64,000 nt of DNA, taken from the NCBI GenBank assembly GCA_001936135.1, contig CP012809.1:4637501-4701500 (forward strand). Direction: 5' to 3'. A model generated the notes under the pieces. That model made no database searches and was not told the DNA's origin. It saw only the letters and a list, made by a program, of their open reading frames with translations. Position numbers and translations under genes: made by a program. Source of the DNA: Saccharomycopsis fibuligera x Saccharomycopsis cf. fibuligera (Eukaryota > Ascomycota > Saccharomycetes > Ascoideales > Saccharomycopsidaceae). Shown here piece after piece: positions 1 through 9,891 of the stretch (position 1 is its first letter; each line of letters starts with the position of its first letter).

Positions 1-1
1 C

Positions 2-565
2 ACAGAACTCAACAGATTCCAACAATTGCTCAATGATGCTGAGAAAAAGAAAGGAGTTGAAGAAAATCATATAGTGAAGGTCAACAAAACTTCCAATGAA
101 GTCAAGTCACAGTATTTGATTGATGAACAATCTACAGAATTAATAATCAAGCTTGGTAAAGCCTTTCCATTGACTAATGTCTCTATTGATGCTCCTAATA
201 GAATCGGAGTGAAAGAAATTGTATGGAGATCTTGGATCTTAGCTTGTCTGAACTTGATAAACAATGGCAGAGTTGCTGGAGTATCCTCTAGTTCTGGAGC
301 CTCGCAGGGTTTGGTTGGCGCATTGATTTATGATGCAATTGAACTTTTTGACAAAAACATTAATTTGCATTTCAAAGGGTTTGAAGAATGTGCCATTTGT
401 TATGCAATCTTGCATATTCAAGATAAATCATTACCTACCAAGAGCTGCCAAACGTGTCATAACAAGTTCCATAGCGGTTGTCTTTTGAAATGGTTCAAAA
501 GTTCTGGCAACAATACGTGTCCTCTTTGTAGAGGTGAGTTTAACTTTAGAGTTGGTGCTTCGTAA
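2..565 (+). CDS. RKR1: E3 ubiquitin ligase Listerin, C-terminal part (5' end outside window)
   Basis: This is the last 187 codons of an open frame that runs off the left edge of the window; the stop is TAA at 563-565. The C-terminus carries a RING-CH-like zinc module: a CAIC pair, a C-x2-C pair, H-x2-C, and a final CPLC pair followed by a short tail. The layout and the segment before it match the extreme C-terminus of Rkr1/Ltn1 (Listerin). That protein binds stalled 60S subunits and ubiquitinates nascent chains in ribosome-associated quality control. The RING recruits the E2, and the preceding segment contacts the ribosome in characterised homologues. The assignment rests on recognising the terminal RING and its spacing. 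The HEAT-repeat body, the usual bulk of this roughly 1,500-residue protein, is not in the window. Confidence 0.85.
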   Translation, partial: TELNRFQQLLNDAEKKKGVEENHIVKVNKTSNEVKSQYLIDEQSTELIIKLGKAFPLTNVSIDAPNRIGVKEIVWRSWILACLNLINNGRVAGVSSSSGASQGLVGALIYDAIELFDKNINLHFKGFEECAICYAILHIQDKSLPTKSCQTCHNKFHSGCLLKWFKSSGNNTCPLCRGEFNFRVGAS

Positions 566-1132
566 ATAATAAGTCATAGATGATTGGTGATAAGTGTACA
601 TAAATATAATGAATTGAATCAATAACGTGATCCATTAAATTATAGAACTTACTGTATTTTATTAAAGTTCACTATAATGGTTTTTGTTTTTTTGCATGTA
701 TATACCAAAGCTTTTGTCTATTCTAATATTGCATGCATGCTAGAACTAACAAACATCTGCAGTGCAGCTAGAAGCGGCAACTGCCACACTACACCTGGAC
801 TAGCCGTTTGATTATCTATTCCCCTTTTTACAAGTTACTCAGATTAAAACCGCCTACGGGTATAAGTTGGCAATTTTTTGAGGATCATATCGTAGACAAG
901 ATCAAAGATAACAGTTTGTAGGGGGCTATAATTTTCTACGCTGCATATACTTCAAAATACTAACAGTAGATCAAAGAGACAACAGAAGAATTTTGTACTT
1001 GAACGCCACCAAAACGCCACCAAAACGCTATCTCCGCATATCAGTCGATAATTGTATATTACAGGATTAATCATCTAAAAGAATTATTGCTTTAGTTTAC
1101 ACTGTCCAAAAAAAACTATGTAAAGCAACATT
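566..1132. other. Convergent intergenic region, RKR1 / secreted-protein gene
   Basis: There is no credible gene. It holds a GCATGCATGC palindrome at 731-740 and a short imperfect tandem repeat containing AACGCCACCA near 1001-1028. It is probably 3' UTR and terminator sequence for the two converging genes. Confidence 0.5.
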
Positions 1133-1924
1133 CTATGTTTGTGTATTCAATGATACAGTAATATTTAGCGGTGTGTAGCGCTTATTTGTTCCGAGATGAG
1201 ACCTAGCTGTTGTATACTCAATTTTCCCTCCTTGAACTTTAGCTTTTGATATAGAATCAGCAATTTCAAACCAGAACCTTTTTTTGCTCAATTTATAAAA
1301 TGATTTGGAGCTCAGGAAACGATAGTCAGTGGAAACCGTGCAAGTAATTGAGCATTTTTGTTTAGAATTGCTGCTACTTTTATTGCATAGAATGTTGGTT
1401 AGCTGTTGACTACTGGGCACTAACGTGGTCGACACTAGTATTATTGATTGATTTGCATTGACCAATAAATCTAGCTCTAAAGTCTTGAACAATGCAAAAT
1501 TTGTAGGAGGCTGGAGCTTAACTGACCTTTTCCAATAAGTCTCGTTATTATTTTGTGAGCTGCTAACAATAGTGAAATTGGCATTTTTATATTCAGCAAT
1601 TACCAAGTCGAGGCCCTTGTTAGTGACTTGTTGCTGATTCAGCTCGCGAGAGATGATACTAATTTCATTCATTGATACCAGAACAGTTACAGAGCTCTTC
1701 ACCACAATACTTATTGTACGAAACCCACAACTTGCCGTCCTTAGTGGCGTAAATATGTTGGTAAGTGGTGAGCACTTCCTCACGTATCTGGCAATTCCAA
1801 TAACGTAGGTTGCCCATGTTGATAATAGAACTGAGGCAGACGATATAGCGTTTCCGGCGTTTGTCTCGCCTCTGCATAGAGTAGCAGCAGCAAGAAGAGC
1901 AACAAGAATATAGATGCGAAACAT
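1133..1924 (-). CDS. Putative secreted protein, unrecognised; possible frameshift or overlapping frames
   Basis: This is a 263-codon ORF with an ATG start. It begins with a hydrophobic signal-peptide-like segment (MFRIYILVALLAAATLC, residues 1-17). Several N-x-S/T sequons lie in the second half, as expected for a secretory protein. I do not recognise the family. Between about residues 35 and 85 the translation looks unlike a normal protein. The same DNA in another frame (minus strand, about 1818-1665) reads as a more protein-like stretch of about 50 residues with WNC, YCGEELCNC and a KDGKLW motif. It meets a stop exactly where the main frame becomes plausible again (NEISI). The locus may be intact in the long frame, a gene with two compensating indels, or a decaying gene. 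The start is the only ATG preceding a signal sequence. Confidence 0.5.
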   Translation of the reverse strand: MFRIYILVALLAAATLCRGETNAGNAISSASVLLSTWATYVIGIARYVRKCSPLTNIFTPLRTASCGFRTISIVVKSSVTVLVSMNEISIISRELNQQQVTNKGLDLVIAEYKNANFTIVSSSQNNNETYWKRSVKLQPPTNFALFKTLELDLLVNANQSIILVSTTLVPSSQQLTNILCNKSSSNSKQKCSITCTVSTDYRFLSSKSFYKLSKKRFWFEIADSISKAKVQGGKIEYTTARSHLGTNKRYTPLNITVSLNTQT

Positions 1925-2296
1925 TGTCTCTGCTAGATGTGTCTACTTTTCATAAAATGATGAGCAAATCTGGAACTTTTTCAGATGTACTTGGATGTTA
2001 TCAACATGGTGCTTCTGTTTGTGGAAGGTACCAAATGTGCGGGTTTTTCATTTGCATATCAACAGGCGTTAGCATATATGTAGCCACAATGTAGAAAAAA
2101 CTAAACTCAGTTTGTTCTTATTCTCCAAGTTTCCAGCACGCATTTGATAGTTAAAAACAGCAGTTAGCTACATCATTCTGTTTGCTCCTCAATTATATAA
2201 AATTCTACAATAAAACATAGATTTTGTGCCTAAATACAAAAAAATATCTGCCATGCCATAAAAGTACAGAAAGAATCTAGTTGATATCAAACTCCC
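1925..2296. other. Intergenic: promoter of the secreted-protein gene, 3' flank of ESF1
   Basis: AT-rich sequence with no ORF of note. It should hold the upstream region of the minus-strand gene on its left and the terminator of ESF1 on its right. Confidence 0.45.
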
Positions 2297-4217
2297 TCAC
2301 TTTCTCTTCTTATTCTTATTTTTGACCCCCTTGTATTTGTTTTTAATCTTTTCTGCTAATTTTTTAGCATTACTTTGCTCTGAGACAGCATTTTCGGTAT
2401 CCAATTTTCTCTTTTTGCCATTCTTTGATTTCAGTTCTTCATTAGTAGTACCATCTTCTTCATCGCCAGTAGCCACTCTCTTGTTTCTCTCTTCCAAAAT
2501 CTTCATCATGGTAGATGTCTTTCTAAATTCCGGCTGGTTAGGGTCGATAGCAAACTCATCATTTTCAAACACATCCTTAAATCTATCATCGTCCAAATCT
2601 GGTTTAAAATCATCTTGCAAAAATTCATCATCAGCAACCCTCTTATTTTTCTTGTTTTTCTTCTTTTGTTTCTTATCCTTTTCAGATTTCATAATTTGCT
2701 TCAAATCAAAATGTTGCTTGTCAGCTTCCTTGCCCTTGTTTTCCATCATAAGCAATTCTAACTCTGCCTTAGATTTAACATCTTTTGAAGATTCGCCAGC
2801 ATCATTTCTTTGAGCTTTCTTCTTATTTTTATTCTTGTGTTTAGCACTAGGCTTTTGGCCTTCATCTTCACTATCGTTGCTTGCTTCTCCGCCATTGATA
2901 CCTTCTTTCTCTTTTCTCTTCATCTCTTTAATTTGTTCCATTCTAGCCTTTCTTCTTTCTTTAGCTTTACGTTTGTACTTTTCAATGCTAGTTTCCTCAG
3001 TTTCTTCTTCTTCCTTGTCTTTCTCCTGTTTTTCATCTAACCCTGCGGCAAAAGTGATTTCCATATCCACCTCACTACCACTTTCATTACCTTCGTCAAA
3101 CAAATTTTTGTCACCAATCTTTATACTATTCTGTAAAAGCTGCTTGTATTTAGACTTTCTATCATCATTGTTTTCAGCATCACTTTCATCCTCACTATCA
3201 GTGGCCAAATATGCTTTAAAATCCATTTCTTCAATATCCTTCTGTGAAAATGCTTTACTAGCAAGTTGCAATCTATCAGACGGCGTCTCATCCCACGTAA
3301 GCTTGACTTTGGAATGTTGCAACGCACTAGTTTCGAAATTGATTTTTGGACGATAGTTCAAAGGTACATGATCACAATAATCTGTCTTTTCATCATCATT
3401 GAAATCCACATCATCAGGAACATATCTCAAATCAAAAAAATTTGCCGTAGCTTCGAATTCCAAACCATCGCAATTTTGGTATATTTTTTGAGCCACAGAC
3501 ACAGAGTCACAAACGATAATGGCATAGTAATATCTGAGCCTCTGAAGTTGATATTTTCTCAAATTTTTGGAATCGTATTCATCGCCTTTATCTTCTTCGT
3601 AAAGAGCCTTAATGGCCTTTTCTCTGTTGTGATTGAGATCATACTTGTTTTTCAAATCAATATCCGACAAGTCAGAATCACTATCGCTATCACTGTCGCT
3701 ATCATCGTTTTTCTTGCTTTTTTTCATCTTCTTCTCAGATGCAAACAAATCTCTTGCAGGACCTTCTTTCTCTTCTTTGGCCATTTTTTCTTTCCCAAAC
3801 TCACTTGGATATATGGTAATAGATTTGATTTCTCCGGAACCTTTAGCGAATCCTGCAAATGTAGCCATCAAATCCACTGCGGTAAGGTTATCCCAATCCA
3901 TGTTAACGAGAGCCAATCTGCGAGTAGGATCACCGGTTTCTGGCTCTTCTTCTTCAATGGCTAATTCTTCCTCAGTATCTTCAGTGTCTGAATCTGAGTC
4001 TGAATCTGAGCCTGAATCCGAAGTTGTATCGGAGGACAATCCATCGTCATTAAGTCCTTCACCACGAGCACGATCAAGTGCTGATTGTTTGGTCTTAGCT
4101 GGTTCTGCATCGCTTTCATCCTCACTTTCGCTTTCCTCATCAGACGAATACTTGCCTTTCTTCACAGGTGCTTTTTTATCTTGTTCTTCATCTTCGCTCT
4201 CACTTCCACTTTCACTT

Positions 4218-4249
<32 letters not shown>

Positions 4250-4579
4250 TTTCTCGCTTCCGCTCTGACTTCCTTCTCCCTCCTGTTCAAAGTACCGGTC
4301 AAAATCTTTATACTTATCATCTTCCAATCCAAGATCCTTCAATCTTCTACCATAACGATCAATTTCAACGTTTCTAAAATCCTCAATGTCTGATTTTTTG
4401 AAACGGTCATCTAATTTAACTTTAACATTCTTATCCTTTGGACGTCTAAATTTTGGATCATTAATGGCTCCAGAAAATCTCTCATCGGTTATTTGTGGCA
4501 ATGATGATTGAGAAAATCTCCCTTGCTTGTTGGACTTCGAGCCACCACTGCCGCTGCCTTTCTTATTCTTGCTAGCCAT
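2297..4579 (-). CDS. ESF1: Pre-rRNA processing protein Esf1
   Basis: A 760-aa nucleolar protein of the Esf1 family, needed for 18S rRNA maturation and early small-subunit assembly. The N-terminus has the conserved DERF...DPKFRRPKDK and VKLDDRFKKSD stretch. Long acidic Ser/Glu/Asp tracts (about residues 100-215) follow. The central segment, about residues 225-410, contains MDWDNLTAVDLMATF and a YYYAIIVCDS block and resembles the Esf1 RNA-binding domain. The lysine-rich C-terminal third includes the NUC153 motif (DDRFKDVFENDEFAIDPNQP). Length and order fit the family, which is about 630 aa in S. cerevisiae; the excess is low-complexity acidic repeat. A PAC/RRPE pair lies about 125-145 bp upstream of the ATG, as expected for the ribosome-biogenesis regulon. 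Confidence 0.93.
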
Positions 4580-5793
4580 ATTTTATTCCACTAAAGTTGT
4601 TTAATTGAAATTTTGTTTGTTGACTATTGAGCAACCGGGGTAAAACTGGAAACTTTACGTATTGTGGGTAGATGTTGTACAGTATATATGCTAAGAGCTG
4701 CCGCTCATCATCTGAAAAATTTATTCTGCAGAATTTTTTTTTTTTTTTTCTTTCTTTTTCTTTTTAAGCGGGCCTCATCTTGGATCATATGGCACGCGCT
4801 TGATATAGCATTTTTATGCATGCTATTATTGCGAATTTTCTAATAGATGAGGACAGTCTTCTTTTTCGATTAGAATCAGCCTTGGACAGTTTCTTCTTTT
4901 CACATCCTCATCCTCAAGAAGCAACATTGACTGAAAACTAACAAAAAGCAAATTCCTCATAAACTAAAATTTCTCTTTTGAATTGACTGTGGTATCTAAA
5001 TTGCAAAGTGCTATGCTGACAATAAGATAAATATTTCTTTACATCAAAGTTGTCCGCTTTGAAATGTGTTACGAACTATGAGAAAAACAAATCTAAAAAA
5101 GCAGTACAATTAGCTACACTATAAAAGAGAGGATAAATAGAGGAAAAAAGTAGAGGTAGATCAAACATATAAAAATATGGAGAAGAAACAAGGGGTAAAT
5201 TAACTGAAAGTTGTTTCTCAAAAAGTAAACATTGTTTTTGAGAAGAAAAGTATTAGTCTAATAGAAAAGTAGATTTTTGAGAATTTTAAGATAGGTCTCA
5301 TATAGTGAGTGATATTAACAAAAGTAAAAAATTTAGCAGGAACGGTGAGAAGAAAGCCAAAATGGAAATGGAAGTAAGAACATGAAAAGAAGATGAAGTT
5401 AAAAATATATAAGCGACAAAGAGACTTTAGAAAAAAAAAAGGTTTTAGTCAAAAACTAAAACTTCTTTCAAAAAGTGAAAAAGTAAAAACTGGAACAAGC
5501 AAAAAGCAAAAACAAAACAAAACAAACTGTAACTAGAAAAAATAAAAGCAAAACTTTTCTCTTCCTTTTTACTTAGCAAATCACTGATATTAGATTTTGG
5601 AATCAACAATTTGCAGTAAGGAAAAGCGCGAATAGAAGTGATATCGGTATTGACAGTGCACAAAACACAAAAAAATCAATGGAAGCAAATTAAACGACGA
5701 ATGAAAAAGGCGGGTTGATATCACTCCTTAAGAGGGAAAGTAATAAAACAAATTTTGTAAGTGAATAGCTAATTAAACCTTTGACTTTATTTT
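4580..5793. other. Intergenic: ESF1 promoter and RAX2 3' flank
   Basis: About 1.2 kb of AT-rich sequence. The left part is the ESF1 promoter, with the PAC/RRPE pair and a poly-T tract near 4735-4750. The right part is the 3' flank of RAX2. A 72-codon minus-strand ORF at 5445-5663 is hydrophobic and A/T-biased, and I see no reason to call it a gene. Confidence 0.5.
4703..4722 (-). promoter_or_regulatory. PAC + RRPE ribosome-biogenesis promoter elements for ESF1
   Basis: The plus strand reads GCTCATC (4703-4709; PAC core GATGAG on the gene strand), then TGAAAAATTT (4713-4722; RRPE). The two sites are 3 bp apart and about 125-145 bp upstream of the ESF1 ATG. This pairing is the classic signature of ribosome-biogenesis genes in ascomycete yeasts (PAC bound by Pbf1/Pbf2-type factors, RRPE by Stb3-type factors). 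The match is by eye, but the spacing and the gene function agree. Confidence 0.65.
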
Positions 5794-8700
5794 TTAATGA
5801 GCTTTCTCGTTAGTGAATTTAAACTCATCCATTTCATTTAGCAATTGATCCGGAGGCACAGTTTGCACCATTTGGTCTTCTTCAATTCTTTGATTTTCAT
5901 CATAAGAATCATTTTTTCTTTTCCAAAACAATATCAATAATGCAAACAAAACCAAAAGCATCATTGTGCCTACTGCAAGTGCTAAACCAATAAAAACAAT
6001 CCAACCTCTATCCATTTTCACATGCTTCACGCTGTTTTGTTCAACAGAATCCACTGAAATTGCCTTGTTAACAATGAAATCACTAATTTTGTTATTAGAC
6101 GAATTTTGAGAGTTTGAAGTATAAATGTATGGTAGCCAATTAGTACCATTAAAAATAGCGGCACTAATGCCAAGATTGTCATAATTATTAAAAACAATAT
6201 TACCAACCACAAGCAAAGTTTGTTCATTTGAATTGAAAAAGCTTTTGTTTTCATCTTTGGAGCTGATATTGTTTGATTTAATATTAATTAGTTGAAATTT
6301 GTCAAATGTTGACGAAGTGTTAAGTTCATTGTTCAACCTGTCCAATCTAACCCAAGCAGATTTGTTGTACCCAGAAACAAAATGATCACCCAAGGCTAAA
6401 ATTCTACCTTTATCAGCAGTAGCGTCAACCAAAATGTATTTCTTCACTTCACCCGAAATACCAGCTTGATCAGTACTTGCCTTTCCGTTAGAATTGGTTT
6501 GCAATTCTATGTCTCTCTTTGAATTGGAGTTTGAAAGATCATATAATTTATTATCAATCAGGAACTCTTGGCTACTGAAATCATAGGTGGCAAAATAGCC
6601 TTTGGCATTGTCAATAGCAAAGTAGCCAGTCATAAATAATTCGCTATTAGTTTCATTCATGTAATTGACAACCGCATCAGTAAATCCATTACTTGCATCA
6701 TTATTCCATCTACCAGCGGACATGTCATAAAAACAGAAACTAGTGCATGACATCGAAGATGCGGTATCAAAATCACCAGCAACAAAAACTTTGTGATCTT
6801 TTTGGTAAAAGAAGAAAGAATTAATTTTGGCATTTTCAGCTGATGAATTTTTAGTGATAGCGCCAGGAATGGTAAAGTTATTGTAAACCATATCGTAAAT
6901 GATGATATTAGACTTTTGATTATTGTCATATGTGGCCAAACCATTCAACCCCACAAACAAATATCTGCTGTTGACATCCTTAGATAAAGAGTTAACTGAA
7001 GAGTTACCCCAACTAATCTTGTCATCAAAAGATGATATCTTACCATTGTTGTTAATCACTAAGTTTGTCTGGTTGGCTTTGGTGGTGAAATTACCAGCAA
7101 TTACAGTGAAGGAGTCATTAACGTACAAGATATTGTTAATGTCATTGGATGTGGATGAGTTGAATGTAACTGGTGACTTAGAGAACTTGTTGTGTTGGTT
7201 CAAAGAAACAACATTGTTACTTACTAAACCCAACACAGAAAGATGGCCAGCAATCAATGAACTGTTAGAGTTGGCTTTACCAGCAGAGGTAACATTCACA
7301 AAGAGACCAGTGCTGTTGAAATCATCATTGCTAAACCATTTCTTATTCAAGTTGTCCCAGATGTTCAAATGTTCGAAATCAGAATCATACAACACATAAA
7401 AATCAGTGTCATCAATATTGACATGGTTAATGGATGAAATTTCGTTTGAATTAGACACACCAGAATCCAATGTGACCCATTTGTTATTGTCAGACAAAAC
7501 TGCAACTTTAGTCAATGCATTATTATCGTCATTGGATGAGGATGACAAACTGGTAAGTGATGACTTTGAAGTGGTGTTGTTGAACTCTCCAACAACAAAT
7601 AACTTGTTATCAATATATTTAATTTGATTTACCACACCATTCAAACCATTGTTGTAATCATTAATTTTTGATACTTTCAAATTATTGTTGTTATCGGTGC
7701 TACCATCAGTACTAATTCCCAAAAAGTTTGAGCCATCATCTTTGGATTCAAATTCACCAGCCACATAAAGAGTTTTGTTTACGTATGCAAGAGAGCTAAT
7801 GATTGAGTTATTGGACAAAGATTGTGGACCAAATTGGTTAATTGATGAGTTACCAACAAACTTATTTTCAAAACTTTTGGAACTGAAATTGTAAGTGTCA
7901 TAATCAGTAGGGAAACTACTGAAATTTTTCAATGAATATTCAAACAACCCATTTAATGGGATTTTGTAATCCGTGGTGTTGAAAGTAACAGTATGGTTGG
8001 TTTTTCTTCTTCCAATGGTTGAATTGGTGGAGTTGACCAAATCATCCAAACCCAAAATTTTTACCGCAATTTTATCAGCAACAATGGTTGCAGAATTACC
8101 GCCAGTGTTCGACACTTTCACTTGAACTTTTGGTCTACCACTAGTAGCATTGAGATGACCACTCCAAATGTTTTCAATTTTTTCAAACTGGTTACTTTGA
8201 GCAGAACTAAAATTATTAAGCTCATTACCTTCTTCATCGTATAACGTAACATCAACAGTTCCTCTTGTATCGCAAGTTCCGTCACTTTGACAACCTGGAG
8301 TAATATAGTTGATAGAATAATTACCAGAATAACTAATGTTTGGATAAAATGTTACACCCCAATCATTGGAAGCTGCATTAGAAATGTCGTCAATAGAATT
8401 TGACATATAGTGGCCAGTAGCTGATAATTCCCATCCATCGCCAGTGCTTTCTGAATAACTTTTGTTGCCACTGTCACCACAGTTACCACTGTTCAAAGTA
8501 TTATTAGCAAAAGTTAAGATTTCAGTAGTGAACATTTGAATTGCGTCAAGACCAGCTTGGGAACCGTAGAACTCAACAATATGGAAATTCAAAAAGTTGA
8601 CTTCAATGTCATTGACAAACCCAAAATCTTGATAAGTATCTGACCAAGATAATGATGCAGCCACTCCGCCGTCATTGCTGAAACTGGTGTTGGTAACGCT

Positions 8701-9891
8701 AGAGTCATTGATATTGGAGTAAGCATCAGACAAGTCCAGATAGCTCAACATTGGGCACCAAGCATCACATTGTGACAAATCACCTGTACTTGGATCAATA
8801 TAAGTCAAATTCATAATGGAATTTGATGGAGAAGTGTATAATCTGAAAAGCTTCACACCAGAGTCATCTTTTTGAGAATTGTAAAGTCTGATCTTAGATG
8901 GGGTGACGGAGAATGGCAAAGTAGCTAACCAAGCACCTAATTGATTTTCACTAGTGAGCCAGCTATCGGAATTTGATGGGCAAATAATATCATCAGGCGA
9001 TCCAGAAGCAGTGTTATCTGCTTGGATAGTAGCGTATTTGAACGAAACTACCTGTTCAGTTTCAATTTCAATTTCTTCAGTTGAATTGTCTGAGTTGGTA
9101 GAGTTGGATAACAACGATTTTTCATGCTCCAAGAAATAGGTCTGGTTAGTGAACTGCAATTGTGGAACTCCCAATTCGTAAAAGTAACCACCAAAGACAA
9201 GTGAGTTGTCACCAGTTTTACTAATTGCATGAACCACGGAGTTTCTATTAAAACCCTTGAATGGAGCTTTAGCTAATGACTGGGACGTGACATTGTAAAG
9301 TAATAAACCGTAAGTCTTTTGGTATGACAATTTTCCGCCAAAATAAATCAAATTATTATCTTCATCAGCATAAACGGTTCTTATGTCGCCGCTGATATCA
9401 CCTTTAGGATCCAAGTTCGTGAATTTCTGGGAAGTAGTGTTGTATAAGGCCGGAGAATTGATGGCAGTGGTGGAGGAGGAGTTGCCGTTTGAGTCTGAAA
9501 GACTTATGCTGTCAAAATCGCCGACTATCACATAAGAGTCCTTGTAAGGCTGAATAGTGGTGACCTGACCACTAACGGCACCAATTGGGTATATATTAGA
9601 TTGGCTGTCCTGGTAGTATAAAGTGTTTGAAGACTTATTGAAGCTGCTTGTATTTGAGATGAATAGATCTTGCTGGCCAGGGTAGTTATAAAAAGAAACG
9701 GCGTCGAAATCACCCACAAACTCTAATTTGTTACCTATGGAGGAGAAATCAAATGATGGTCTATTGATAGATGCGAAGGAGGAGGATGAAGACAGGTTTG
9801 AGGCTGCACAGACGGATCTTATAAGCAAACATAGTATTGCCATTAAATGAGCAGCCGAAAGGCCTTTAGGAGCCCAGCTTTGGGCTAGCAT
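5794..9891 (-). CDS. RAX2: Cortical landmark membrane glycoprotein Rax2
   Basis: A 1365-aa type I membrane protein. It has an N-terminal hydrophobic signal segment (about residues 14-29, ending CAASN), a very large Asn/Ser-rich lumenal domain with dozens of N-glycosylation sequons, and a single transmembrane helix near residues 1296-1323. A 42-residue acidic cytoplasmic tail follows. The ectodomain contains recurring kelch/beta-propeller-like units with VAGEF, VVGEF or VAGDF motifs. This architecture is that of Rax2, the persistent cortical mark for bud-site selection in S. cerevisiae, which in Candida guides hyphal branching. Family size, about 1,200 aa in yeasts, fits. An internal Met at residue 17 could also give a usable signal peptide; the first ATG was kept. 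Confidence 0.9.
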   Translation of the reverse strand: MLAQSWAPKGLSAAHLMAILCLLIRSVCAASNLSSSSSFASINRPSFDFSSIGNKLEFVGDFDAVSFYNYPGQQDLFISNTSSFNKSSNTLYYQDSQSNIYPIGAVSGQVTTIQPYKDSYVIVGDFDSISLSDSNGNSSSTTAINSPALYNTTSQKFTNLDPKGDISGDIRTVYADEDNNLIYFGGKLSYQKTYGLLLYNVTSQSLAKAPFKGFNRNSVVHAISKTGDNSLVFGGYFYELGVPQLQFTNQTYFLEHEKSLLSNSTNSDNSTEEIEIETEQVVSFKYATIQADNTASGSPDDIICPSNSDSWLTSENQLGAWLATLPFSVTPSKIRLYNSQKDDSGVKLFRLYTSPSNSIMNLTYIDPSTGDLSQCDAWCPMLSYLDLSDAYSNINDSSVTNTSFSNDGGVAASLSWSDTYQDFGFVNDIEVNFLNFHIVEFYGSQAGLDAIQMFTTEILTFANNTLNSGNCGDSGNKSYSESTGDGWELSATGHYMSNSIDDISNAASNDWGVTFYPNISYSGNYSINYITPGCQSDGTCDTRGTVDVTLYDEEGNELNNFSSAQSNQFEKIENIWSGHLNATSGRPKVQVKVSNTGGNSATIVADKIAVKILGLDDLVNSTNSTIGRRKTNHTVTFNTTDYKIPLNGLFEYSLKNFSSFPTDYDTYNFSSKSFENKFVGNSSINQFGPQSLSNNSIISSLAYVNKTLYVAGEFESKDDGSNFLGISTDGSTDNNNNLKVSKINDYNNGLNGVVNQIKYIDNKLFVVGEFNNTTSKSSLTSLSSSSNDDNNALTKVAVLSDNNKWVTLDSGVSNSNEISSINHVNIDDTDFYVLYDSDFEHLNIWDNLNKKWFSNDDFNSTGLFVNVTSAGKANSNSSLIAGHLSVLGLVSNNVVSLNQHNKFSKSPVTFNSSTSNDINNILYVNDSFTVIAGNFTTKANQTNLVINNNGKISSFDDKISWGNSSVNSLSKDVNSRYLFVGLNGLATYDNNQKSNIIIYDMVYNNFTIPGAITKNSSAENAKINSFFFYQKDHKVFVAGDFDTASSMSCTSFCFYDMSAGRWNNDASNGFTDAVVNYMNETNSELFMTGYFAIDNAKGYFATYDFSSQEFLIDNKLYDLSNSNSKRDIELQTNSNGKASTDQAGISGEVKKYILVDATADKGRILALGDHFVSGYNKSAWVRLDRLNNELNTSSTFDKFQLINIKSNNISSKDENKSFFNSNEQTLLVVGNIVFNNYDNLGISAAIFNGTNWLPYIYTSNSQNSSNNKISDFIVNKAISVDSVEQNSVKHVKMDRGWIVFIGLALAVGTMMLLVLFALLILFWKRKNDSYDENQRIEEDQMVQTVPPDQLLNEMDEFKFTNEKAH

